Positions 44,236 to 53,143 of a stretch of 64,000 bases of DNA are shown here, one piece after another. Position 1 is the stretch's first letter. Every line of letters begins with the position of its first letter. Below the pieces are notes generated by a model. The model was not told where the DNA came from and ran no database searches. It saw only the letters and a program-made list of their open reading frames with translations. Origin of the DNA: Halobacillus litoralis (lineage in GTDB: Bacteria; Bacillota; Bacilli; Bacillales; Halobacillaceae); assembly GCF_020524025.1 (NCBI RefSeq), contig NZ_JAIVKN010000002.1, positions 186,001-250,000 of the forward strand, read 5' to 3'. The position numbers and the translations under genes were made by a program.

Positions 44236-44891
44236 TAGACATCCAGTCTCCTTTCAACTCTTCTCAAGTAAACCGCAGTTGGTACAGTAATGATTAAGTA
44301 CATGATACAAACCATCGTAAGTGCCTGGAAAGCCTGAAATGTCATCCCGTAATATTGCTGTCCCATATACAATAGCTCTCCAACAGCAATAACAGAGAAC
44401 AATGACGTATCTTTCAAACTGATAACGAACTGATTCCCCAGTGGTGGAATCATGCGGCGGAAAGCCTGGGGCCATATAATGTAACGCATCGTCTGGTTAC
44501 GCGTCAGCCCTATGGAGCGTCCTGCTTCTTCCTGCCCCTTATCGATGGAGTAGACGGCTCCACGTACAATTTCTGCAATATAAGCACCTGCATTAATAGC
44601 GATAGCGATAATAGATGCTGTAATTTTATCAATATTTACATCCATCAAGTCAGATAAACCAAAATAAATGAATAAGATCTGAGCCAGAATCGGTGTTCCA
44701 CGTACCGCTTCTACATAAACGGTAGCAATACCGTAGATCAGCTTGTTTTTAGATAATCTGGCAAAACCGAAAATTGCTCCTAGTACGAAACCGATAATCA
44801 GACCAACAAATGTGATTAATAATGTCCATACCAAACCTTCAAGCAGGAAAGGCATGACACGATAATAGTGGGATTCCGTTATAAACTCCAT
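44235..44891 (-). CDS. Polar amino acid ABC transporter permease (GlnP type)
   Basis: 218 residues, five membrane helices. The HisMQ-type N-terminus ([19 protein letters not shown]) and the EAA loop [20 protein letters not shown], which docks the ATPase, are clear. It forms a homodimer with GlnQ. It follows the binding-protein gene after 124 bases that contain a partial terminator at 44967-44999. Confidence 0.95.
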   Translation of the reverse strand: MEFITESHYYRVMPFLLEGLVWTLLITFVGLIIGFVLGAIFGFARLSKNKLIYGIATVYVEAVRGTPILAQILFIYFGLSDLMDVNIDKITASIIAIAINAGAYIAEIVRGAVYSIDKGQEEAGRSIGLTRNQTMRYIIWPQAFRRMIPPLGNQFVISLKDTSLFSVIAVGELLYMGQQYYGMTFQAFQALTMVCIMYLIITVPTAVYLRRVERRLDV

Positions 44892-44966
44892 ATATGTACT
44901 CGCTCCTTGTGTATTGAGTTGTAGGATTCATGCCCTATATAGGATAGAACGCATACTTTTGCATTG

Positions 44967-44999
44967 GAAAAGCGTAACAAGTGTGTTTCTTGCTACGCT
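44967..44999 (-). terminator. Internal attenuator between binding protein and permease genes
   Basis: Minus strand AGCGTAGCAAG pairs with CTTGTTACGCT over a 7-base loop and is followed by TTTT. Partial termination here would make more binding protein than permease. Confidence 0.7.
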
Positions 45000-45015
45000 C
45001 TCCATTCTTTTCTTA

Positions 45016-45825
45016 TTACTCAGAAGACTCTGTGCCGTATTTGCGTTCTCCGAACCATTCTTCATAAATATCATCATACGTCCCGTTATCAATCAACGTC
45101 TGCAACGCTTCGTTGACGTCTCCTACGAGTTCAGAGTCTTTTGGAAAGGCAATGCCGTACTGCTCCCCTTGTAGAATGTCTCCAGCGGTTTTTAACTTTG
45201 CGCCTGAATCATTGGCTACATAGTACTGTACATTTGGAACATCATACATTACAGCATCAAGACGACCGGACTCTAAATCCATATAGGCTTCTACAATCCC
45301 CGGGAAAGTGATTAATTCAGCATCCGGGTGATTCTCAGTAATATACGTTTCACTTGTCGTACCGGAACGTGTTCCTACTTTCTTGCCTGCTAAATCTTCT
45401 TCGGATTGAATTTCTTCATTGTCCGCATTTACAGCTAACATAAGACCCGCATCATAGTATGGGTCAGAGAAGTCGATTGTTTCTTTACGTTCTTCTGTAA
45501 TCGTCATTCCGGCAATCCCGATGTCATAGCGCCCAGACTGCATACCGGCCACAACACCATCAAACTTCATCGATTCAATTTCTACATTGAACCCTGCTTC
45601 ATCTGCAATTGCTTTAATCAGATCAATATCGAATCCCTGCATTTCTCCCGACTCTTCATCCATGAATTCAAACGGAACAAAGTTATTATCTGTTGCCACC
45701 GTATACGTTTCTTTAGATTCGTCAGATCCGGAATCACCGGAACTAGAAGATTCATCGCTGCTCCCACATGCTGCAAGCAGCGTGCTTAATACAAGAACCA
45801 TAAATAAGTACCATTTCGACTTCAT
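45016..45825 (-). CDS. Polar amino acid binding lipoprotein
   Basis: 269 residues. The lipoprotein signal ends LLAACGS (Cys at about 20) and is followed by a Ser/Asp/Glu linker. The SBP_bac_3 domain (about 40-265) has YTVATDNNFVPFEFMDEES, GMTITEERKETIDFSDPYY and GTRSGTTSETYI. Its ligand is probably glutamine or another polar amino acid, but the sequence does not decide. First gene of the unit. Confidence 0.93.
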   Translation of the reverse strand: MKSKWYLFMVLVLSTLLAACGSSDESSSSGDSGSDESKETYTVATDNNFVPFEFMDEESGEMQGFDIDLIKAIADEAGFNVEIESMKFDGVVAGMQSGRYDIGIAGMTITEERKETIDFSDPYYDAGLMLAVNADNEEIQSEEDLAGKKVGTRSGTTSETYITENHPDAELITFPGIVEAYMDLESGRLDAVMYDVPNVQYYVANDSGAKLKTAGDILQGEQYGIAFPKDSELVGDVNEALQTLIDNGTYDDIYEEWFGERKYGTESSE

Positions 45826-46089
45826 TCATCTTCCCCCTTTTGTTATATGACTTCTATTATCTCAAATTTTACCACTATTTTAAATTTTCTAAATAATAGA
45901 TATTAACCCTTTTCCGACTGAATTTGACACTTTACACGAATATTTATACACTATGATAAGTTTTTCGCTTTTTTTATCTATTTTTCTTCGTTTTACTACA
46001 AAATAAGTTTATATGTGATTGAAAATATACTCAAAGGGTATAGGATTAACATTGTGAAAATTTTAAAAGAGATAAAGGAGCAGATGGAC

Positions 46090-46959
46090 ATGTCGCATGA
46101 ATATCAATTGGATACGAAAGATTTTCACTCTTTGAAAACGGCGTCCCAAAAGATGTTTAACGTGATTAGCGAACGTTTGAATGTACAAACCGCCTACGTC
46201 ACAAAGAGAGGCGAGACAGCTATGACTGTCCTCAGTTCTTTTAATAGAGAAGAGGAAATTATTCCTGAAGGCTATTCTGTGGAGTATGGGGGGACGTACT
46301 GCCGTTATATCATCAATAATAAAGAAAGTTCTTTAACAACGGACAATTTAATGATGGATGAACTGACAAGAGATCTCGAGGTCTCCTCCCAATTACAGGT
46401 GAAGGGTTTTCTAGGAGTTACCTTAGTTGATACAAGCGGGGAAGTTTTTGGTACGCTCTGCGTTATGGACAAAGAAGAAAAAAACTTCTCGGATCAAGAT
46501 ATTAAGTTTCTTAAATCAATGGCAGATGTCCTCTCTCATCTGATTGAACTGGACCAGACCCAATACAATATGGCACTCTTGAATGTTCCGATTATCCCTA
46601 TTACCAAAGGGGTTGCTATCTTTACGATCCAAGGAATCATAGACCAGCACCGGGCAGATAAAATCATGAAGAATGTCCTTGAGTATGGAGTGGAACATGA
46701 TGTGGACTACTTTATCATTGATTTAACTGGTTTAGTCATTTTAGATAAAACCTTCCCGAAAGTCATCGTAAACCTTGTTCAAGCCTTGGAGGTTATGGGG
46801 ATCCAGACGATTATGACCGGCATAACTCCTGAAATTGCTCAACGGGAAATGAAAGATACGAATCTTATCAAGATGAAAACAAAAACCGTCTGCGATTTAG
46901 AATCGGCCCTTTCTTACATAGGTTTTACGTTAATAGAAAATCAATCAAACCCTGTCTGA
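46090..46959 (+). CDS. GAF-STAS stressosome-like (RsbR paralogue) protein
   Basis: 289 residues. A GAF domain (about 15-165; YVTKRGETAMTVLSSF, YCRYIINNKES, GTLCVMDKEEKNFSDQD) precedes a STAS domain (about 175-280) with YFIIDLTGLVILDKTFPKVI and VMGIQTIMTGITPEIAQ. The latter matches RsbR-type stressosome cores, where the aligned Thr residues are phosphorylated by RsbT. A GAF in place of the usual globin-like sensor suggests light, redox or ligand sensing. No RsbS, RsbT or RsbX gene is nearby. I chose the ATG at 46090, 9 bases after AAAGGAG; the frame extends 25 codons upstream. Confidence 0.85.
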   Translation: MSHEYQLDTKDFHSLKTASQKMFNVISERLNVQTAYVTKRGETAMTVLSSFNREEEIIPEGYSVEYGGTYCRYIINNKESSLTTDNLMMDELTRDLEVSSQLQVKGFLGVTLVDTSGEVFGTLCVMDKEEKNFSDQDIKFLKSMADVLSHLIELDQTQYNMALLNVPIIPITKGVAIFTIQGIIDQHRADKIMKNVLEYGVEHDVDYFIIDLTGLVILDKTFPKVIVNLVQALEVMGIQTIMTGITPEIAQREMKDTNLIKMKTKTVCDLESALSYIGFTLIENQSNPV

Positions 46960-46976
46960 ATAGACAGGGTTTTAGT
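46950..46976 (+). terminator. Terminator of the GAF-STAS gene
   Basis: AAACCCTGTCT pairs with AGACAGGGTTT over GAAT, followed by TA. The stop codon lies in the hairpin. Confidence 0.7.
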
Positions 46977-47025
46977 AAGCGGGTGAAGAACAGAAAGAAA
47001 ACGCCTCCCTAAAGAGACGTCCTCT

Positions 47026-48321
47026 CTAATATTTAGGCTGGGGGTCGGCTTCCATAAGTAAATCTACCAGATGGACAGCATCCATCTTCCCACTTAACCC
47101 TTCACGCTCTACTCCAAGCTTCATTTGCAAATGACAGCCTGGATTGGATGTGACAATCCGATCCGGTTTCACACCACATACGTCTTTCATTTTCACATCG
47201 AGAATGTCCATTGCCTCTTCATAATTCACGATATTGTATACCCCCGCAGACCCGCAGCAGAACTCAGGACGTTCGAGCTCTCTCAACGTTAATCCTGGAA
47301 TCTGCTTTAGTAATGCCAAAGGCTCATCGGTTACTTTTTGAACGTTCCGCAGATGACAGGAAGGCTGATACGTAACCGTCCGATGGAGCTCCTTCTCAAA
47401 TAAAAGACCATCCATTTCCATCAGCACTTCAGAAATATCCTTTACGCGCGACACAAACGCTGATGCGCGTTCATGCCAGGATGATCCTTCCTCAAAAAGG
47501 TGCGGGTATTCAACGAGACGCGCGCCACATCCCCCTGCATTACTAACAATATAATCAAACCCTTCTTCCTCAAAAGCTTCAATATTCTGCTTAGCGAGTT
47601 CAATGGAATGATCAACTTTTCCGGAATGGGCATGAAGAGCACCGCAGCACGTCTGCTGTTTTGGAAAAACGACTTCTGCACCGCTGCGCAGAAGCAGCTC
47701 CATTGTGTTTTGGTTGGTTTTATAAAAAACGCTGTCCATTATGCACCCTTTAAAAAAGCCCACTTTCGCACATGATGGACGTTTTCGGACGTACCGGCCC
47801 ACACGCGCACGCCTTTCCTTGGGAGAAGGCATACTAGGAAGGATCGTTTCAAACTTATCAATAGGCAGGGGCACACGTTTGGTCAAGCCAAACTGCTGGG
47901 ATATTTTTTGAAGTCCGCTGGTTTGATAGAACCAAGTCGCGTTTCCTAACGAGTTCATCCATTTTGACGAAGGAAAGAACGTTTGAAAGAAGAAGTCCTC
48001 CATTAACTTTCGCGGTTTAGCCTTTTCACTCTCATCGTCAACCACTTGTTTCGCACCTTCAAAGATTGCACCATACTGGACATTTGTTGGGCAGACGGTT
48101 GTACAGGCCATGCATCCCAGGCACTTTTCGATCGGTTCACGCAAGTCTTCAACGGACGCTTTCCCTTCTGCTACCATCTTCACCAAATTAATGCGGCCCC
48201 GGGGAGAATGCGTTTCTTTCTCCATCGTTTCATAGGTCGGACAGGCAGGAAGGCAGTACCCGCATTGAACACAATCAAATGTTTTATCATAATGCAGCTT
48301 TTCTTTCAGCAGGCTACTCAT
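47026..48321 (-). CDS. glcF: Iron-sulfur subunit of glycolate/D-lactate oxidase (GlcF-like)
   Basis: 431 residues. Two 4Fe-4S motifs lie near the N-terminus (CVQCGYCLPACPTY at about 17-30, CLGCMACTTVCP at about 68-79). Two CCG domains follow (FFKGCIMDSVFYK...CCGALHAHSG and YQPSCHLRNVQ...CCGSAG). It transfers electrons from the flavin subunit to the quinone pool. It overlaps glcD by 8 bases. No glcE is present, so the pair is not a classical three-subunit glycolate oxidase; see the finding on D-lactate. Confidence 0.9.
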   Translation of the reverse strand: MSSLLKEKLHYDKTFDCVQCGYCLPACPTYETMEKETHSPRGRINLVKMVAEGKASVEDLREPIEKCLGCMACTTVCPTNVQYGAIFEGAKQVVDDESEKAKPRKLMEDFFFQTFFPSSKWMNSLGNATWFYQTSGLQKISQQFGLTKRVPLPIDKFETILPSMPSPKERRARVGRYVRKRPSCAKVGFFKGCIMDSVFYKTNQNTMELLLRSGAEVVFPKQQTCCGALHAHSGKVDHSIELAKQNIEAFEEEGFDYIVSNAGGCGARLVEYPHLFEEGSSWHERASAFVSRVKDISEVLMEMDGLLFEKELHRTVTYQPSCHLRNVQKVTDEPLALLKQIPGLTLRELERPEFCCGSAGVYNIVNYEEAMDILDVKMKDVCGVKPDRIVTSNPGCHLQMKLGVEREGLSGKMDAVHLVDLLMEADPQPKY

Positions 48322-49717
48322 GATGCAGCACCAACTTCTGTCCTTTTTCAGGAAAGACTTTCCCCGGATTTAAGATTCCATTCGGATCCCAGCTGTCTTT
48401 GATCCGCTTCATCATATCCAATCCAACTTCTCCGAGTTCAAGTTCCATAAACGGTGCTTTCATTGTCCCTATTCCATGTTCACCAGACAGGGTACCACCC
48501 AGATCCAAGGCAGCCTGAAACATCTCTTCCACTGCCATCTCCACCCGTTTCATCTCTTCTACGTCCCGTTTATCACAAAGAATATTGGGGTGCAGATTGC
48601 CATCTCCTGCATGTCCAAAAGCGACGATCTCTAGATCATACTTCTCTTTCAACAACTGCAGACGGTCCATAAAATCTGGAATTTTACTCCTGGGAACCGT
48701 GGCATCTTCTGAAACTTTCGTCGGCTTAATTTTTGCAATCGCCGGCGACACCTGCTTTCTTGCATGCCAAAGCTTTGCTGCTTCTTCCTCACTTTTCGGA
48801 ATAAGAATTTCTTCAGCACCCATGTCCTGCATGATTTCTTCAATAAGACCACGTTCAACACCTAACGTTTCCGGATGCCCATCGAGTTCAATAATAATAA
48901 CCGCTGCTGCATCCACGGGAAGCCCGGCCGGCTGGAAGTTTTCAACAGCTGTAATACATGCCTGGTCCATAAATTCCATTTTTGCAGGTAGTATTCCGGA
49001 TGTGAGCGTCTGGGAGATCGCTTCTCCTGCCTTTCTTACCTCATCGAAAGCGACCATGATGGTCTGAACTGCCGGGGGTTTGGGCATCAGCTTTAAAGTC
49101 GCCCCGACGATGACAGCAAGCGTCCCTTCTGACCCTACAATTAATTTCGTTAAATCAATCCCCGTCACGTTCTTAATCGTTTGGCCGCCCGTCTGGATGA
49201 TTTCTCCTTCTGGTGTAACAACCTCAAGGCCAAGTACATGGTCTTTTGTCACCCCGTACTTTAGTCCACGCGGACCACCCGAATTCTCTGCGAGGTTTCC
49301 ACCAATTGTTGCCACATGAGCACTACTGGGGTCAGGGGCATACATCAGACCGTGCTCTTCAGCAGCCTTATTGATATTGGCAGTTAAGACACTTGGGGCA
49401 ACTGTAACTGTGAGATCGCGAGGACGAAGATCAATAGACGCCGGCCACTGAGACATATCAAGCACAATGCCTCCATGGACAGGCAGGGGTCCTCCGCTTA
49501 AACACGTCCCTGATCCGCGTGGGTGGACTGGAATCTTGCAGCGATTCGCCAACTTTAAGACGTCTGATACTTCCTGCTTTTCCTTGACTTGAACTACGAC
49601 ATCAGGCAGGTGTTCCCCAAACGAAGCATCAAAACTGTAACTGTGCCTGTCAGCAACTGATGTCAGTACACGAGATTCAGGTACGAAGCCCTTCAGTTCC
49701 TCAATCCATTTCTCCAT
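48314..49717 (-). CDS. glcD: FAD-linked oxidase subunit (GlcD-like, possible D-lactate dehydrogenase)
   Basis: 467 residues. The FAD_binding_4 domain (about 35-215) has PVHPRGSGTCLSGGPLPVHG and ATIGGNLAENSGGPRGLKYG; the FAD-oxidase_C domain follows with AFGHAGDGNLHPNI and the end motif GTLSGEHGIGTMK. The family oxidises D-2-hydroxy acids (glycolate, D-lactate). It starts 15 bases after the regulator gene of the amino-sugar operon, which places D-lactate, the by-product of MurQ, as the likely substrate. That substrate call is inference from context. Confidence 0.9.
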   Translation of the reverse strand: MEKWIEELKGFVPESRVLTSVADRHSYSFDASFGEHLPDVVVQVKEKQEVSDVLKLANRCKIPVHPRGSGTCLSGGPLPVHGGIVLDMSQWPASIDLRPRDLTVTVAPSVLTANINKAAEEHGLMYAPDPSSAHVATIGGNLAENSGGPRGLKYGVTKDHVLGLEVVTPEGEIIQTGGQTIKNVTGIDLTKLIVGSEGTLAVIVGATLKLMPKPPAVQTIMVAFDEVRKAGEAISQTLTSGILPAKMEFMDQACITAVENFQPAGLPVDAAAVIIIELDGHPETLGVERGLIEEIMQDMGAEEILIPKSEEEAAKLWHARKQVSPAIAKIKPTKVSEDATVPRSKIPDFMDRLQLLKEKYDLEIVAFGHAGDGNLHPNILCDKRDVEEMKRVEMAVEEMFQAALDLGGTLSGEHGIGTMKAPFMELELGEVGLDMMKRIKDSWDPNGILNPGKVFPEKGQKLVLHHE

Positions 49718-49732
49718 CCTCTCATCTCCCTC

Positions 49733-50626
49733 TTAAGATTTCTCCTGTTTTGGACGACTCGGTTTTTCTTTTAACAAATCCATCACATCAGTAATCTCAT
49801 TGAAGTAATTAGAAGCCTGCTCCCATTGATCTGTGACCAGATTAACAAATAGAATATCAATCATATGCAGCTGAGCGAGTCTCGATGATGTAGCTCCACT
49901 GCGGAAGGGGGCAGGAATTTCCCTTGAGGCAGATATATAGAGCGGGACGTCCGCATGGGCAGACACAGCGGATTGTCCATAGCGGGTCAAACTAATTGTC
50001 TTCGCTCCCTTTTTCTTCGCAATTTCCATAATCTTTGCCGTTTCATACGTTTCTCCTGAAAAAGAAATGCCGACAACCACATCCTGTCCGCCCACGTTGG
50101 CGATGTTCATAGCGGCGTTATGTAAATCTGTAAAAGCTGACGTCGCTTTGTTCATCCGCAAAAACTTCTGCTGGGCATCCTGAGCAATGATCCCTGATGC
50201 ACCAACCCCGAAGAAATGAATGTTTTCCGCCTGTTTCAAAACATCGACGGCTTCGGCTAATACCGAATAATCCACCATCTCTGTTGTTTCCTTAATGGCT
50301 TGTAAACTATTATTCGTAACCTTCTCCACAATGGAGTCAGAGGACTCCCCCGGCTGGATATCTCTGAACCGGGCTTCTGGTTTCTTCTGTAAATCCCCGG
50401 ATATTCGGAGTTTTAATTCCTGCAGCCCTTTCAACCCGAGTGATTTACACAGCCGGATGACCGCTGCACTGCTTGTTGAACTTAATTCTCCCAATTGGGA
50501 AGCCGTACAGTGGATCGCTTCATGTGGCTGTTCCAATATAAATACGGCAATCTTTTTTTCTGAAGGCGGAAGCTTGTCTTTCATTTCATTAAGAATAACA
50601 AGCCCGCCCGTTAATGAATTCTTCAT
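49733..50626 (-). CDS. murR: MurR/RpiR family transcriptional regulator
   Basis: 297 residues. An N-terminal HTH_6 domain (about 1-78; AIHCTASQLGELSSTSSAAV, then RLCKSLGLKGLQEL) precedes a SIS sugar-phosphate-binding domain (about 125-265; IHFFGVGASGIIAQDAQQKF, GISFSGETYETAKIME). Such regulators bind MurNAc-6P or related phosphosugars, fitting the MurQ operon around it. ATG 50626 follows GGTGAAGAAC; GTG codons upstream are alternative starts. It starts 13 bases after the second permease gene. Confidence 0.85.
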   Translation of the reverse strand: MKNSLTGGLVILNEMKDKLPPSEKKIAVFILEQPHEAIHCTASQLGELSSTSSAAVIRLCKSLGLKGLQELKLRISGDLQKKPEARFRDIQPGESSDSIVEKVTNNSLQAIKETTEMVDYSVLAEAVDVLKQAENIHFFGVGASGIIAQDAQQKFLRMNKATSAFTDLHNAAMNIANVGGQDVVVGISFSGETYETAKIMEIAKKKGAKTISLTRYGQSAVSAHADVPLYISASREIPAPFRSGATSSRLAQLHMIDILFVNLVTDQWEQASNYFNEITDVMDLLKEKPSRPKQEKS

Positions 50627-50639
50627 GTTCTTCACCACT

Positions 50640-51476
50640 CTATCCTTTAATTGCACCTTCAGTCATCCCTTTCACAATTCTTCTTTGGAAGATCGCATAT
50701 AGGACGATCACCGGGATGATAGCGATAACAAGACTAGCAAATAACGTCCCCCATGCGTTGGTATATTGAGTTTCGTTGCTGATATAATCGATCGCCAAGG
50801 CAAGCGTGTAATTTTCTTCTGTCTGCAGAAAAATCAAAGCCATAAAATATTCATTCCAGAACTGGATCATATTCATGATGGTCACGGTAATGATACCTGT
50901 AGTTGAAAGAGGCGTAATGATCCTCCACAAAATACCATAAGGAGACATCCCGTCAATCGCTGCTGCTTCTTCCAGAGATTTTGGTATCGTTGCCATAAAG
51001 CTCGTTAATACAAAGATACTGAAAGGAAGCTGGCTGACAGCATAAACAATACTTAACCCAAAGATATTATCTAATAAATTTAACTGCATCAATAAAAAGA
51101 ACAGCGGAATCCAGCCCAGAACCATCGGGATCATCATCGCAGATATATATAAAGTGAACAACAATCGGTTGCCGCGAAACTTGATCCTCTCCAGGGCATA
51201 GGAAGTTGGAATGGCCATTGCAAGAGTCAACGTTGCCCCAATCCCGGTCACTAGAAAACTGTTAAACACGCTGGTATCAATGTTGTAATTGGTCCATGCA
51301 TCGGCAAAATTGGAGAAACTGAAGGACTCAGGCAGGCCCCAGGGATTAGAGTAGATTTCTGCATTGGATTTAAACGCTCCAAGAATCATCCAGAAAATGG
51401 GATATAGAACAGCTAAAGACCATATGATCAGTGGAACACGAACGATCGTACGCGAAAAAAATTTACCTATATTCAC
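50640..51476 (-). CDS. Sugar ABC transporter permease (CUT1, MalG type)
   Basis: 278 residues with six membrane helices. The EAA loop LEEAAAIDGMSPYGILWRII is clear, and the N-terminus (LIIWSLAVLYPIFWMILGAF) fits MalG-type carbohydrate permeases. It pairs with the permease at 51496 to form the pore. No dedicated ATPase is in the operon, so a shared MsmX-like ATPase elsewhere is expected, as for many Bacillus sugar importers. Confidence 0.92.
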   Translation of the reverse strand: MNIGKFFSRTIVRVPLIIWSLAVLYPIFWMILGAFKSNAEIYSNPWGLPESFSFSNFADAWTNYNIDTSVFNSFLVTGIGATLTLAMAIPTSYALERIKFRGNRLLFTLYISAMMIPMVLGWIPLFFLLMQLNLLDNIFGLSIVYAVSQLPFSIFVLTSFMATIPKSLEEAAAIDGMSPYGILWRIITPLSTTGIITVTIMNMIQFWNEYFMALIFLQTEENYTLALAIDYISNETQYTNAWGTLFASLVIAIIPVIVLYAIFQRRIVKGMTEGAIKG

Positions 51477-51495
51477 TCGATTCCCCTCCTCACAA

Positions 51496-52389
51496 TTAAT
51501 ACTCCACTTTTTCTCTTCTCATTAAAAACTGCATGATCAGGACGGTGATTAAAGATAAAATCAAGATCATCACACCAATGGTTGCCCCATAACCAAAGTT
51601 GTATTTTACAAATGCCTGTTCATATAAATAGGAGCCCATCACATGCGTGGAGTTGTTCGGACCGCCTTTTGTCATCACCTGGACGATAATAAAAGAACCG
51701 TTCAATGTAGTAATGATAATATACAGGATTGATATTTTAATCTGCGGCCAGATCAAAGGAAGAGTAACCTTCCAGAACTGCTGCCACTCTGTCGCTCCAT
51801 CAATCTCAGCTGCTTCATAGTAACTCTTCGAAATATTAGAGATCCCGCCCATCAGCATGAGCATAAACAGACCGATACCTGCCCATACAGAAGGCAGCAC
51901 GAGACTTGGTAACGCCCAGTCTTCACTGCCAAGCCAGGGCTTCGTCCAGCTTTCCAATCCAATAAGTTCAAGACCAGAGTTCACAAGACCAAGACTTGGG
52001 TTATAGATAAACATCCACAAGATCCCGATAACCACAACAGACATGATATTAGGAAAAAAGAACACAATGCGGTAGAAAGGGGCTTCTTTAATTTTCATCT
52101 GGGTTAAGGCGACGGCAAAGAACGTCGATAAAATCATAATTCCAATCACCTTCGCTACCACAAGGAAATAGTCATGAAGGATGGTTCTTGGGATAATGTC
52201 ATCACTGAACAGGCGGCGGTAGTTATCAAATCCGACAAACTGTGCCAGCGAAGATGCGCCTGACCATTCAAAAAAAGAATAATAAAGGCCGTTAAATAAT
52301 GGATACAGGGTAAAAACAGAAAATAAAAGAAACGTTGGAACCAGGCAGAAAGCCAGGAACAAGTTCCGTTGTCTACTGGATTGAACCAT
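51496..52389 (-). CDS. Sugar ABC transporter permease (CUT1, MalF/UgpA type)
   Basis: 297 residues with six membrane helices and EAA loop YYEAAEIDGATEWQQFWKVT. The N-terminus NLFLAFCLVPTFLLFSVFTL and RLFSDD segment fit UgpA-type permeases. The ATG at 52389 is 8 bases after GAGGTG. Upstream lie 750 bases with two repeat elements before the binding-protein gene. Confidence 0.92.
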   Translation of the reverse strand: MVQSSRQRNLFLAFCLVPTFLLFSVFTLYPLFNGLYYSFFEWSGASSLAQFVGFDNYRRLFSDDIIPRTILHDYFLVVAKVIGIMILSTFFAVALTQMKIKEAPFYRIVFFFPNIMSVVVIGILWMFIYNPSLGLVNSGLELIGLESWTKPWLGSEDWALPSLVLPSVWAGIGLFMLMLMGGISNISKSYYEAAEIDGATEWQQFWKVTLPLIWPQIKISILYIIITTLNGSFIIVQVMTKGGPNNSTHVMGSYLYEQAFVKYNFGYGATIGVMILILSLITVLIMQFLMRREKVEY

Positions 52390-52538
52390 ATTTATTACAC
52401 CTCTCACTTTGATCTAGTCTGCCTGCAGCTTCTCTCTTACACGTCTTTCTCTTAGCTTCTGTGAAACTTCAATGTCGACCTTCCACATAATCTCCCTACT
52501 CTTGAAAACACAGTTTCGAGATCTCAGGGTAAGTTTTA

Positions 52539-52658
52539 GGGGCTACAGGAAAAGGTTCGCTTTCCATGGGGCGGGCGCTGAGCCTCCTCGGACTCTGTCC
52601 TCCGGGGCCTCACCTGTCCCGCAAATCCCATTGGAGTCTCACCTTTTCTCTCCGCCCC
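52539..52658 (-). repeat. Inverted-repeat element, copy D
   Basis: 120 bases. On the minus strand GAGACTCC and GGAAAGCGAA flank the interior and the basal stem is AAAAGGT/ACCTTTT with GGGGC/GCCCC ends. It is much diverged from A and B in the stem but keeps the family blocks, including GAGGAGGCT. Confidence 0.8.
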
Positions 52659-52826
52659 TTGCCTTATTAGTGTTTCGAAACAGATTCATGAAACTTAAAA
52701 TCCAGTGATAACAAGCCTTGCATATTGAAAGACTTTATAGAGCTAGAGCGCTATATCCATCTTTAATATGGATGACGGAAGACGCTCCTTATTAGAAAGA
52801 GGTACGTTTCTCAAATTCATCGATTG

Positions 52827-52948
52827 GTGAGGTTGGGAAGCTGGGAGACTCCCGTGGGAGAAGGAGGCAGGGGGAGACCCGCAGGGCGTCAGCCCGAGGA
52901 AGCTTCCCAGATCCCCCACAGGAAAGCGAGCAGCTTCCCAACCTCCCC
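52827..52948 (+). repeat. Inverted-repeat element, copy E
   Basis: 122 bases. The 13-base ends GGTTGGGAAGCTG and CAGCTTCCCAACC are perfectly complementary. GAGACTCCC, the CTCCCGTGGGAG hairpin and GGAAAGCGAG are conserved. Opposite orientation to copy D, 168 bases away. Confidence 0.85.
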
Positions 52949-53097
52949 TGACTCTTATTAAGGCAATGAACCTCTTGATTCCTCGAAATCGCTGTCTTAC
53001 ACAATCCTTCTACCAACAATACCTTCTCTTAAGGGAGGTGTTCACAAACTGACTTCTACTATGGTACACATGCATGAAGCTTACAGTAGAAGATAAG

Positions 53098-53137
53098 GAA
53101 AAAGGAATGTGAAGACGATCCGCCTCCACATTCCTTC
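53098..53137 (-). terminator. Terminator after the sugar-binding protein gene
   Basis: Minus strand AAGGAATGTG pairs with CACATTCCTT over a 14-base loop, followed by TTTT. It would limit transcription into the permeases. Confidence 0.8.
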
Positions 53138-53143
53138 TTATAA

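Larger units (their letters stand above)
52390..53143. other. Long gap inside the amino-sugar operon with two repeat elements
   Basis: About 750 bases between the binding-protein gene and the permeases. It holds repeat copies D and E in opposite orientations, a hairpin at about 52745-52787 (ATATCCATC/GATGGATAT-like inside a GAGCG/CGCTC stem) and the terminator at 53098-53137. No gene is credible; a 75-codon minus-strand frame at 52792 lies mostly in copy E. Confidence 0.7.

Noticed and set aside
45871-45900. Possible CodY box upstream of the amino acid importer
   Set aside because: AATTTTCTAAATAAT matches only 12 of 15 positions and is not palindromic; too weak in an AT-rich region.
52792-53019. 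75-codon minus-strand open frame in the operon gap
   Set aside because: Mostly repeat copy E read through; no start signal and not conserved with the other copies in frame.
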